From contig JACQXA010000004.1 in the NCBI GenBank assembly GCA_016208975.1, positions 1,365,015 through 1,429,014 on the forward strand: DNA of 64,000 bases, in the 5' to 3' direction. A program made the position numbers and the translations under genes. The notes below the pieces were generated by a model. It was not told where the DNA came from. It was given only the letters and a program-made list of their open reading frames with translations, and did not search any database. The DNA is from Nitrospinota bacterium. Lineage in GTDB: Bacteria; Nitrospinota_A; UBA7883; JACRLM01. Positions 8,561 to 16,371 of the stretch are shown here, piece after piece; within the stretch, counting starts at the first letter, position 1, and each line of letters opens with the position of its first letter.

Positions 8561-10101
8561 TTATCCCTCACTATGGAGCCCACGGTAAGGTTGTCCCGCG
8601 TGAAATATTTCCCGGCCACCCGCTGGATGTCTTCAGGGGTGACGGCTTTAATCTTTTCCATCTCTTTTATTATGTCCCGCCAATCGCCGGTTACCACCTG
8701 GTAATGGGTGAGAAGCCGCGCCATGCCATAGTGGGATTGAAGCTGGCGCACGTAATCGGCCTCCATGTTGTTCACCACTTTCTCCAGCTCTTTTTTGGAG
8801 ACGGGCGCCGTTTTAAGCCGTTCCAGCTCTTCCCATACGGCCTTTTCCACATCCCTTGTGGAATGGGGCGGGCGAGGCTCTGCGGAAATGATGAACATGT
8901 TTGGATACCGGTCCCCCGGCGCCACAAAACTGCCCACGGAAAGCGCCACTTTTTTCTTCTGCGCCAGGCTCCGGTCCATCCGGCCGGTCCTGCCGAGGGT
9001 GAGGATGGAGTCTATAACCGAGAAAACGTAATCGTCCGCATGGGGCGCGTTGGGCTTGTGGAACCCCATCATAAGCGTGGGACTGGCGTCGAATTCCACA
9101 TCCACCCGGCGCTCGGCCTGCTGGGGCGGCTCCACGGCCACCACCCGCTCCGGCAAAGGGCGTGAAGGGATGAACCCGAAATATTTGGTTATTACCGACT
9201 GTACCTCTTCGAACTTCAAATCCCCCACAATGGCGATAACGGCGTTATTGGGGACGTACCAGGCGTTCAAGAACCGTTTCACTTCCGATATGGAGAGAAG
9301 GGATATGTCCGGCCCCAAACCTATGACCGGCCTGCCATATGGATGTGTGGTATAAGCCGTGGCCATGAACCGCTCGAAAAGTTTCCCATCGGGATTGTTT
9401 TCGTAGCTACGTCTAAGCTCCTCCAGCACCACGTCCCGCTCGGCGTAATATTCCCGCAGAACGGCGTTTTCCAGCCGGTCGGCCTCCAGCCGCGCCCAAA
9501 GCTCGAACTTGTTGGAAGGAAGGCGGATTATGTAGGTGGTGGTGTCCCAACTGGTTCCGGCGTTGTGGCCCACGCCCCCTTCGGCGGCGTATATTTTGGA
9601 GTAGCTTTCCGGGGCTATGTATTTCTTTTCCTCTTCCAGGGCTTTGTTTAGCTCCGCCCGGAGGTTTTCAATGGTGTTTTGGTCTTTCCCTTCGCGGACA
9701 GCTATGTCCAGCTGTTCGCCTATGCTATCCACCTTCTCTAATAAGGGCTCTTCTTTCCCCCAGTCTGTTGTGCCGATGCGGGTGGTCCCCTTGAAAAGCA
9801 TATGCTCCAGCATGTGCGCCGCGCCGGTATGACCGGCCAGCTCTTCCACCGAACCAACCTTGAACGCCATATGGGCGGCGAATATGGGAGCCCCTTTCCG
9901 CTCCAGGAAAAGCACCTTTAAACCGTTGTCCAGGGTGAATTCTTTTACACGGCTTTCAAGGTCGAACGCTAAGGCCGAAAGAGGGTTAAAGAGCAGGAAA
10001 ACAACCAGTAACGCCGTAATAACGCGGGACGCGCAAAAGAACGGGATGCGGGATGGGCCCGCCGACGGAGGGATACTGTCTTCCCCCGATGATTTGTCCA
10101 T
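8557..10101 (-). CDS. M16 zinc peptidase, catalytic subunit
   Basis: A secreted M16 peptidase. After a hydrophobic signal segment (ITALLVVFLLFNPLSALA) comes the inverted zinc motif HMLEH in GAAHMLEHMLFKGT and the downstream glutamate region ERDVVLEELRRSYENNPDG. The second half lacks the Arg/Tyr pair (KKKVALSVGS), which the downstream partner supplies, so the two form a complementary heterodimer. I start at ATG 10101. A TTG at 10146 would add 15 residues with no good ribosome site. Upstream lies copy 1 of the 151-bp repeat. Confidence 0.9.
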   Translation of the reverse strand: MDKSSGEDSIPPSAGPSRIPFFCASRVITALLVVFLLFNPLSALAFDLESRVKEFTLDNGLKVLFLERKGAPIFAAHMAFKVGSVEELAGHTGAAHMLEHMLFKGTTRIGTTDWGKEEPLLEKVDSIGEQLDIAVREGKDQNTIENLRAELNKALEEEKKYIAPESYSKIYAAEGGVGHNAGTSWDTTTYIIRLPSNKFELWARLEADRLENAVLREYYAERDVVLEELRRSYENNPDGKLFERFMATAYTTHPYGRPVIGLGPDISLLSISEVKRFLNAWYVPNNAVIAIVGDLKFEEVQSVITKYFGFIPSRPLPERVVAVEPPQQAERRVDVEFDASPTLMMGFHKPNAPHADDYVFSVIDSILTLGRTGRMDRSLAQKKKVALSVGSFVAPGDRYPNMFIISAEPRPPHSTRDVEKAVWEELERLKTAPVSKKELEKVVNNMEADYVRQLQSHYGMARLLTHYQVVTGDWRDIIKEMEKIKAVTPEDIQRVAGKYFTRDNLTVGSIVRDK

Positions 10102-10189
10102 CAGGTAAAAAATGACTCTTTCCAAACTATTTAACACCGAGGTCAATGATAGATTAGGGGTTGGAATATGTCAACGCCACGGGGTTTTG

Positions 10190-10340
10190 GGTAGCGTCTC
10201 AGTTTGAAAGCACAGGGGAGCTTCTTCACTTACGCTCAGAATGACAATATAACAGCCGTTGATAACATTGTCATCCTGAGCGAAGCGCAAGCGAAGTGAA
10301 GGATCTGTCTATTATTTGAGATTCAAACTAAGACGCCACG
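10190..10340 (-). mobile_element. 151-bp MITE-like element, copy 1
   Basis: First of four near-identical copies. The ends read GGTAGCGTCTC and, on the opposite strand, CGTGGCGTCTT, both running into CAGTTTGAA-type sequence. Inside is a long imperfect hairpin built from a GTCATCCTGAGCGAAG-type arm and its complement. The flanking 8-mers are GGGTTTTG and GGGTTTCT, a decayed target duplication (6 of 8). The 13-mer CGCCACGGGGTTT occurs both left of the element and across its right end. Strand is arbitrary: copy 4 is taken as plus. It lies between the divergent M16 and heptosyltransferase genes. Confidence 0.85.
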
Positions 10341-10387
10341 GGGTTTCTCCAACGCTCCTCACGGCTTTTTGCTAACATTGTCCGGTT

Positions 10388-11452
10388 ATGAAAACAACAT
10401 CTTTGAAAGAGGGGCAGAGCGTCCTTATCATCAAGCCCTCCTCCATGGGGGATATCCTCCACGCGCTCCCGGTGGCCGCCGAGTTGAAAAAGGCTGTGCC
10501 CGGAGTGGTTGTGGACTGGGTGGCGGCGGACAGTTTCGCCGGGCTTGTGCGGATGTCGCCATACGTGGATGGAATAATCCCATTCAGACGGCGAGCTTTG
10601 GGGCTGAACGGTTTTAGTTTCACCCCGGTCAGCGAAATTATCGAGCTGGCCCGGAACCTGAGGGCAAAAAAATACGCGGCGGTTCTGGACCTGCACGGGC
10701 TTTTGAGGTCGGGCTTGATGGCTAAATTGGCCAAAGCCCCGGTCAAGATAGGTTTTTCATCGGCACGGGAAGGGGCTGGATGGTTCTATAACCATGTGAT
10801 TGCCGATGCGCCGCAAAATCATGCAGTAGAGCGCAACCTGGCGTCGCTTTCCGCTTTCGGGATAAACCCGCCCGCCGGGATAAGTTATAACCTCGCCCTC
10901 CCGGAGAGCGACAAAGAATGGGCCAACGATAATATAAAAACGCGCCCATATGTGGTTATAAACCCCAACGCCCGGTGGATTACGAAACGCTGGCCTCTGG
11001 AAAATTACGCGGCGCTGGCCACAAGCCTGGAGAAGAAACACGGGCTAATGTCCGTAATAACCGGCGGGCCGGAAGACATCCAGCGGGGCAGGGCGTTGGC
11101 GGGGCTCATAGGCCCATCGGCGCTGGATTTGACCGATTCCGGCGGATTCTCCAGATTGGCCGCGATTCTTAAAGGGGCCGAGGCGGTATTTACGAATGAC
11201 TCTGGCCCCATGCACCTGGCGGCGGCGCTGGGTGTGAAAGTGGTGGCCCTGTTCGGGCCCACAAATCCAAAACTGGTGGGGCCTTACGGGAAGGGGCATA
11301 TCGTTATCCGGCAAGAAGTGGACTGCTCCCCGTGCAGGAACAGAAACGGTTGCTCCAACAAGATGAAATGCCTCGCGGGCATATCCGCCGAAACGGTGTT
11401 GACTGAATGGGAAAAAACTTTGGAAACCGGTGGCACCATCCATGGACGTTGA
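10388..11452 (+). CDS. Glycosyltransferase family 9 (LPS heptosyltransferase-like)
   Basis: A 354-residue GT9 enzyme of the WaaC/WaaF group, which adds L-glycero-D-manno-heptose to the LPS inner core from ADP-heptose. Seen are the N-terminal ILIxxSSMGDxLHxLPV signature (VLIIKPSSMGDILHALPVAAEL), WITKRWPLENYAALA, and the donor-binding FTNDSGPMHLAAALGVKVVALFGPTNP motif. A C-terminal Cys-rich patch (CSPCRNRNGCSNKMKC) is common in this family. The next gene carries a GmhB heptose-phosphatase domain, so an ADP-heptose to LPS role is consistent. It overlaps that gene by 11 bases. Which acceptor position it uses cannot be told. Confidence 0.88.
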   Translation: MKTTSLKEGQSVLIIKPSSMGDILHALPVAAELKKAVPGVVVDWVAADSFAGLVRMSPYVDGIIPFRRRALGLNGFSFTPVSEIIELARNLRAKKYAAVLDLHGLLRSGLMAKLAKAPVKIGFSSAREGAGWFYNHVIADAPQNHAVERNLASLSAFGINPPAGISYNLALPESDKEWANDNIKTRPYVVINPNARWITKRWPLENYAALATSLEKKHGLMSVITGGPEDIQRGRALAGLIGPSALDLTDSGGFSRLAAILKGAEAVFTNDSGPMHLAAALGVKVVALFGPTNPKLVGPYGKGHIVIRQEVDCSPCRNRNGCSNKMKCLAGISAETVLTEWEKTLETGGTIHGR

Positions 11453-12548
11453 CATACTCCGGGCGTTAAACGGTATCACGAGCCCTTGGTGGGAATGGGC
11501 CATGGTGGGGGTGACCACGCCGGAGAACTGGTATCCCGTACTAGTCATTCTTGCCGCCGGGATGGTTTGGAAAGACCGGCGCCGGGCATTGCTGGCCCTG
11601 CTGGCGGCGGGCATAGCCGTAGGTGTCGGTGACGCGCTGGCCTATTACATAATAAAAGCTTTAGTCGCCCGGGCGCGGCCTTGCATAGAGCTTGAGGGGA
11701 TAAACGCCATGGCCGGGTGCGTGAATTCCTTCTCGTTCCCCTCCAACCATGCGGTGAACTCTTTGGCGGTGGCGGGGGCTATCGGGTTTTATTTCCGTCC
11801 ATTGCTTTGGGCGCTGGTACCGGTTGGCATCCTGGTGTGCGTCTCCCGGGTGGCCGTGGGCGCCCATTACCCTTCCGACGTGCTGGCCGGGGCCATTATT
11901 GGTTTTGCCCTGGGCTGGGGGGTATCCTATATTGTGAAGGGTTCAACCGTGAAAAAGAGCGCAAAACGGAAAGCGGTTTTCTTGGACCGGGATGGGTGCG
12001 TGAACGTGGAAGATGACCATATAAGGAACATCGAACAGTTCAGGCTTTATCCCGAAACGCTGGAGTCCATAAAAAACCTGAACGAAGCCGGGTTCCTGGT
12101 GGTGGTAATCACCAACCAGAGTGGCGTGGCCCGGGGGTTTTTCACCGAGGATCTGGTGAACGACGTGCACAAGCTGTTGGTGAAATGGGTGGACGAGGCC
12201 GGGGCCAAAATAGACCTTATCCAGTACTGCCCCCATCACCCGGAAGGGGTGGTGGAACAATACGCCATAGAGTGCGATTGCAGGAAACCCAAGCCGGGCA
12301 TGATATTGCGCGCCGCCGAGGAGCTTGATATAGACCTGTCGCGGTCATACGTGGTGGGGGACAAGATAAGCGACATAGAGCTGGGCCCGGCTTGCGGCAT
12401 GAAATCGGCGCTGGCCCTAACGGGATTCGGTCAGCGGGAGCTGGAGAAAATCAGGGCGGGGGAAAGCGCCGAACCGGATTTCGTGGCGGAACATATCGGT
12501 GACGCGGTGCGATGGATATTGAAAGACTCCGGGGGAGATAAAAAATGA
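11442..12548 (+). CDS. PAP2 phosphatase - GmhB (HAD) fusion protein
   Basis: One uninterrupted 368-residue frame joins two enzymes. Residues 1-165 are a membrane PAP2 phosphatase with all three motifs: K72-x6-R79-P80, PSNH at 100-103, and SR135-136...H142...D146. They are carried on about five hydrophobic segments. Residues 176-365 are a HAD phosphatase of the GmhB type (D-glycero-D-manno-heptose-1,7-bisphosphate 7-phosphatase): D182-x-D184, TNQSG 224-228, zinc ligands C263, H265, C278 and C280, and VGDKISD. A short Lys-rich linker (170-177) joins them. GmhB works in ADP-heptose synthesis; PAP2 enzymes act on lipid (pyro)phosphates. I use ATG 11442; a GTG at 11430 is possible. Confidence 0.9.
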   Translation: MDVDILRALNGITSPWWEWAMVGVTTPENWYPVLVILAAGMVWKDRRRALLALLAAGIAVGVGDALAYYIIKALVARARPCIELEGINAMAGCVNSFSFPSNHAVNSLAVAGAIGFYFRPLLWALVPVGILVCVSRVAVGAHYPSDVLAGAIIGFALGWGVSYIVKGSTVKKSAKRKAVFLDRDGCVNVEDDHIRNIEQFRLYPETLESIKNLNEAGFLVVVITNQSGVARGFFTEDLVNDVHKLLVKWVDEAGAKIDLIQYCPHHPEGVVEQYAIECDCRKPKPGMILRAAEELDIDLSRSYVVGDKISDIELGPACGMKSALALTGFGQRELEKIRAGESAEPDFVAEHIGDAVRWILKDSGGDKK

Positions 12549-13123
12549 GCGGTGAAGGTTCCCTTCACGGGTTTGTAAGCGTGCCGGTGTGTTTCACGGC
12601 CCGGTGGCGGGTGGCCGAAGAGCCGGACAAGCTGGCCCGGGAAATCATCAACCACCGCACCTCCGACAGGTTTACGGCGCCGCCCCCTTCCTTCACCGAA
12701 CTGCCAGAAGACATGATGGAAATGGCGGAGTTCAAACGGGCCAACCCCCACCTGTTCCGGATGTGGATGGCGCTGGAAAAGAAGATGGATTACGTTATCA
12801 GCCTGTTAAGTAGCTCCGCGAAGAAAGATGAACAGATGGGTGACGCGCTTTGCATGGCGGTTTCGGAGGGGGGCTTGAAGTTTCAGGTTCAACAGCCGCC
12901 AAAAATCGGGGACAAGGTTCAAACGCGATTGACGTTTCCCTCGTACCCGATGCTTACCATAGAAGCCCTGGCGCAAGTTACCGGCGTGGAACCTTCTGTT
13001 GACCCCGCCGGGGAATTTGTGGTTACCGGCGCGTTTACGGCCATAAACCATATGGACAAAGAAGACATGATCCAATATCTCTTCAAACGCCAGCGGGAGA
13101 TACTCCAGAAAAAACGGGAATAA
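12545..13123 (+). CDS. PilZ-domain protein
   Basis: A 192-residue cytoplasmic protein. The C-terminal half (about 95-185) fits the PilZ-like fold: VSEGGLKFQVQQPPKIGDKVQTRLTFPSYPMLTIEALAQVTGV, ending in a helix with DMIQYLFKRQREILQKKRE as in many PilZ proteins. The canonical c-di-GMP RxxxR motif is not evident, so nucleotide binding is uncertain. The N-terminal 90 residues are an unrecognised region. The start overlaps the stop of the PAP2-GmhB gene (ATGA). A cyclic-di-GMP link fits the HD-GYP and GGDEF genes elsewhere in the window. Confidence 0.75.
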   Translation: MSGEGSLHGFVSVPVCFTARWRVAEEPDKLAREIINHRTSDRFTAPPPSFTELPEDMMEMAEFKRANPHLFRMWMALEKKMDYVISLLSSSAKKDEQMGDALCMAVSEGGLKFQVQQPPKIGDKVQTRLTFPSYPMLTIEALAQVTGVEPSVDPAGEFVVTGAFTAINHMDKEDMIQYLFKRQREILQKKRE

Positions 13124-13313
13124 CTTAACCCTTGTCCACACAATTCCAGTTGTTGAAGCAATCCCTTTCCCGGTACGACACCTAAAATTGCCTTTGCCTA
13201 ATAAATAGGCTCTTCTCAAAAATGCCCGCCCATTAATTAAGCGGCCAATATTGAATAAAACCCGCTATGCCTGTTCTAATGGGCATGTATCAATATGTTT
13301 TTATGGGTGTTAA

Positions 13314-13319
13314 TATAAT
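13314..13319 (+). promoter_or_regulatory. Candidate -10 box for amt
   Basis: TATAAT lies in the AT-rich 274-base gap before the ammonium transporter, giving a leader of about 70 bases. No good -35 hexamer is seen. A sigma-54 GG-N10-GC pair, common for ammonium transporters, was looked for and not found. Confidence 0.3.
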
Positions 13320-13397
13320 TGTCGCAATCCATACAAGCTCGGCCCGCCAATTGCACATAACCCTTCCTGACTTTTTTCCGGGAGATAAACGAGACAA

Positions 13398-14612
13398 ATG
13401 GACGCCACCACATTAAAAACCAGTTCTGATGTTCTGTTCCTTATGTTGGGCGCCGTGATGGTGTTTGCCATGCATGGCGGATTCGCTTTTCTTGAAGTGG
13501 GTACGGTTCGCAAGAAGAACCAGATAAACGCGCTGGTAAAAATTCTTTCAGACTTCGGATTTTCGACCATCGTCTATTTTCTCGTGGGATTTCCGATTGC
13601 ATACGGAATCCACTTTTACAGCTCGGCCGAATCGCTTGTTGGCGCAAATAACGGGTTCAACCTGATGCGGTTCTTCTTCCTGCTTACCTTCGCCGCCGCG
13701 GTACCCGCCATAATTTCCGGCGGCATAGCGGAACGTGCCCGGTTTTGGCCGCAAGTGCTGGCGGGGGCCATATTCGTTGGTTTGGTTTATCCCCTTTTCG
13801 AAGGGCTGGTGTGGGGCCAGATACCGTTACTTGGGCAGAAAGATTCCTGGCTGGCCAATTTAGGCGGCCTGCCGTTCCATGATTACGCGGGCTCGGTGGT
13901 GGTGCATGCCATGGGCGGCTGGATAGCGTTGATAGCGGTGATAAAACTGGGGCCCCGGCGGGGCCGGTGGGTGGATGGCAGGTCACATCCCATCCCGGTG
14001 AGCAACATACCCATGCTGGCGCTGGGTAGCTGGATGCTGTGCGTTGGGTGGTTCGGGTTTAACGTGATGAGCGCCCAGGAGATAACGGCCATTACGGGGC
14101 TTGTGGCGGTGAACTCGCTGATGGCCATGGTGGGTGGCATCGTGGCCTCGCTGGTGGTGGCGGAGAGGGATCCCGGTTTTGTACACAACGGAGCTTTGGC
14201 TGGCTTGGTGGCGGTATGTTCCGGGTCGGACCAGTTCCACCCTATCGGAGCGTTGTTTGTGGGCGCGGTGGCTGGCGTTATCTTCATTAAAGCGTTCACT
14301 TGGGAACAGGAGAAGTTGAAGATAGACGACGTGCTGGGCGTGTGGCCCCTGCACGGGCTATGCGGCCTTTGGGGTGGCGTGGCCTGCGGCGTGTTCGGGC
14401 AGAAGATCTTCGGCGGCGTGGGGGGTGTTTCGTTCGTGTCGCAGTTGATTGGAACCTTCGCGGGCGTGGGCGTGGCCCTGGGCGCAGGATTCATAGTGTA
14501 TTACGCCATAGACGCCACAATCGGCTTCCGGCTGGACAAGGATGACGAGGCCATGGGGAGCGACCTGGCCATTCACAACATTGGCGCCTACCCGGAAGAG
14601 CATGTAAGATAG
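13398..14612 (+). CDS. amt: Ammonium transporter (Amt family)
   Basis: A 404-residue integral membrane protein with about 11 hydrophobic spans, the normal length. It conducts NH4+/NH3 across the inner membrane as a trimer. Family features seen are GGFAFLEVGTVRKKNQINALVKILSDFGFST near the N-terminus, FHDYAGSVVVHAMGGW holding the conserved Asp and first pore His, and PLHGLCGLWGG with the second His region. No glnB/glnK PII gene adjoins it, which is unusual since amt and glnK are often paired. It is probably transcribed alone: an intergenic hairpin follows at 14663. Confidence 0.92.
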   Translation: MDATTLKTSSDVLFLMLGAVMVFAMHGGFAFLEVGTVRKKNQINALVKILSDFGFSTIVYFLVGFPIAYGIHFYSSAESLVGANNGFNLMRFFFLLTFAAAVPAIISGGIAERARFWPQVLAGAIFVGLVYPLFEGLVWGQIPLLGQKDSWLANLGGLPFHDYAGSVVVHAMGGWIALIAVIKLGPRRGRWVDGRSHPIPVSNIPMLALGSWMLCVGWFGFNVMSAQEITAITGLVAVNSLMAMVGGIVASLVVAERDPGFVHNGALAGLVAVCSGSDQFHPIGALFVGAVAGVIFIKAFTWEQEKLKIDDVLGVWPLHGLCGLWGGVACGVFGQKIFGGVGGVSFVSQLIGTFAGVGVALGAGFIVYYAIDATIGFRLDKDDEAMGSDLAIHNIGAYPEEHVR

Positions 14613-14662
14613 CCTGCGAATGGCCAGGCCTTCAAACTGCCATTTGACGATTATGTCTTGCC

Positions 14663-14695
14663 ATCCCGGAAGGCGCGAAAGCGCCTATCCGGGAT
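14663..14695 (+). terminator. Strong hairpin after amt
   Basis: ATCCCGGAAGGCGC, a GAAA tetraloop, and the complementary arm with one bulged base. A TTTT stretch follows about 8 bases beyond the arm rather than directly. It may be a terminator for amt or a REP-like palindrome; the stem alone is clear. Confidence 0.5.
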
Positions 14696-14804
14696 CACGG
14701 CTTTTAATGGGCGGGGGCGCAAGGCCATAACAACCCCGCCGCTTTCCAAATTCCTTCCTTTTATGACATACTCGATTAACAAGTTAATCGCAGGCTGTTA
14801 AACA

Positions 14805-16013
14805 ATGAGTTCGAAAAAATACGTAATCCTCTTGGGCGACGGCATGCCCGATTGGCCCAGTAACGAGCATGGCGGCAAAACGCCGCTTATGATGGCCGTC
14901 ACCCCCAACCTCAACAGATTGGCTAAAGAGGGCACGGCGGGTTCGGTGATGACCACGCCCGACGGGTACGAGCCCGGCTCGGACGTTACCAACATGAGCA
15001 TCCTGGGGTATGACCCTCGCAAATACTACACCGGCAGGGCTCCACTGGAGGCGGCGGCCATGGGGCTTTCCCTCGCCCCGGCGGACGTGGCGTTCCGTTG
15101 CAACCTGGTCACCCTCCGGGCGGATAACGACGGGGTGATAATGGACGATTTTTCCGCGGGCCATATCGAGACCGATGACGCCCGGGAGATAATCGAGGAC
15201 CTGGGCAAGGAACTGGGGGATGATGTCATCTCGTTCCATCCCGGCGTGTCGTACCGGCACCTGATGGTATGGAAGGGGGGCGAAAGCGGCGCCAGGCTCA
15301 CCCCGCCTCACGACCTGTCGGACAAGCCCATAACCGGCAATCTGCCAAAAGGCCCCGGCTCTGAAAAACTGCTGGACCTGATGAACCATTCGCAGATGTA
15401 TTTGAAGGGCCACAGGGTTAACGCCCGCAGACGCGCTGAAGGCAAGAAAGAGGCCAACAGCGTGTGGTTCTGGGGGCAGGGGAAAGCCCCCTCCATGCCC
15501 ACCATGATGGAACGCGAAAAGCTTTCCGGGGCCATGATAAGCGCCGTGGATCTCATGCGCGGCCTTGGTACCTGCGCCGGACTTCGCGTTATAAAGGTGC
15601 CGGGCGCAACGGGTTGGATAGACACCAATTACGAGGGCAAGGCCCAGGCCTGTCTGGACACCTTGAAGGATGTGGATTTTGTTTTTGTCCATGTGGAGTC
15701 ACCGGACGAGGCGGGCCACGCCGGATCATGGGATTACAAGGTGCAGGCCATATCCGATTTCGACAAGAAAATCGTTGGCCCCATAGTGGAAGGGTTGCGC
15801 AAGATGGGGGATTTCAGGGTGATGGCCCTGTCGGACCATCCAACTCCCGTGGCGCATAAAACCCATACGCTGGAGCGGGTGGTTTTCGCCATATACCCGG
15901 CGCTGGAAGCCGTTCACGCGGACGAGTTCGACGAACGGATAATCCAAAACTCCCCGGTTAGGTTTGATAGCGGGGTGGACCTGTGGGCGTATTTCAGGGA
16001 AGGGAAGAAATGA
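14805..16013 (+). CDS. apgM: Cofactor-independent phosphoglycerate mutase, ApgM type
   Basis: A 402-residue alkaline-phosphatase-superfamily enzyme of the archaeal-type 2,3-bisphosphoglycerate-independent mutase group. Metal and nucleophile motifs are visible: LLGDGMPDWP near the N-terminus, GYEPGSDVTNMSILGYDP (nucleophile Ser), FVHVESPDEAGHAG and ALSDHPTPVAHKTHT. The enzyme interconverts 3- and 2-phosphoglycerate. A subgroup of this family has been proposed as an alternative homoserine kinase because it clusters with threonine genes; lysC lies 14 kb upstream here, but no homoserine gene adjoins it. Its stop overlaps the next start. Confidence 0.88.
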   Translation: MSSKKYVILLGDGMPDWPSNEHGGKTPLMMAVTPNLNRLAKEGTAGSVMTTPDGYEPGSDVTNMSILGYDPRKYYTGRAPLEAAAMGLSLAPADVAFRCNLVTLRADNDGVIMDDFSAGHIETDDAREIIEDLGKELGDDVISFHPGVSYRHLMVWKGGESGARLTPPHDLSDKPITGNLPKGPGSEKLLDLMNHSQMYLKGHRVNARRRAEGKKEANSVWFWGQGKAPSMPTMMEREKLSGAMISAVDLMRGLGTCAGLRVIKVPGATGWIDTNYEGKAQACLDTLKDVDFVFVHVESPDEAGHAGSWDYKVQAISDFDKKIVGPIVEGLRKMGDFRVMALSDHPTPVAHKTHTLERVVFAIYPALEAVHADEFDERIIQNSPVRFDSGVDLWAYFREGKK

Positions 16014-16270
16014 CGCTCGATGAGTTGTGGAAGTACGCTTACGTAAAAAGGCCTCTTACGGAAATCTATTCCAGCGTGGATGATGTGCCGTTCGAGTTCA
16101 AGATGGAGTGGTTGAAAGACGCGTACGATTACAAACGGACGTACTCGGACGAAGAAATCGCCTCCCGGCCCAACCTTACTCCCGAACAGGTGTTGGACTG
16201 GCTGGAAGAGGTTGTTCCGCTTATTTGGGAAGCGAAGATGGCGGAGCTTGGCATCAAGTCCCCCAATTGA
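16010..16270 (+). CDS. Small hypothetical protein
   Basis: An 86-residue acidic, soluble protein (MTLDELWKYAYVKRPLTEIY...) with no motif I recognise. I start it at the ATG at 16010, which overlaps the apgM stop as ATGA; an earlier in-frame start would lie inside apgM. The predicted content is mostly helical, with many Asp, Glu and Trp. Tight coupling suggests it is made with ApgM, but no function can be assigned. It ends about 100 bases before valS. Confidence 0.65.
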   Translation: MTLDELWKYAYVKRPLTEIYSSVDDVPFEFKMEWLKDAYDYKRTYSDEEIASRPNLTPEQVLDWLEEVVPLIWEAKMAELGIKSPN

Positions 16271-16324
16271 CGGCCGCGCGCGCCAATGTTCTCCGGAAAC
16301 ACAATCCAGGTTATTTCGTTCTGC

Positions 16325-16330
16325 TATAAT
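16325..16330 (+). promoter_or_regulatory. -10 box before valS
   Basis: A perfect TATAAT lies 41 bases before the GTG start of valS, within the 101-base gap. No clear -35 box. It would allow valS to be transcribed separately from apgM. Confidence 0.4.
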
Positions 16331-16371
16331 CCCAGCTTCAATTTCACAAGCGCATTCGGAGATTCAAAGAA

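Noticed and set aside
10190-10340. The repeat hairpin as a simple bidirectional terminator
   Set aside because: No T-runs follow the stems, the unit is a constant 151 bp at four loci, and two copies have target duplications, so a mobile element explains it better.
13124-13397. Sigma-54 promoter for amt
   Set aside because: No GG-N10-GC pair matching TGGCAC-N5-TTGC was found.
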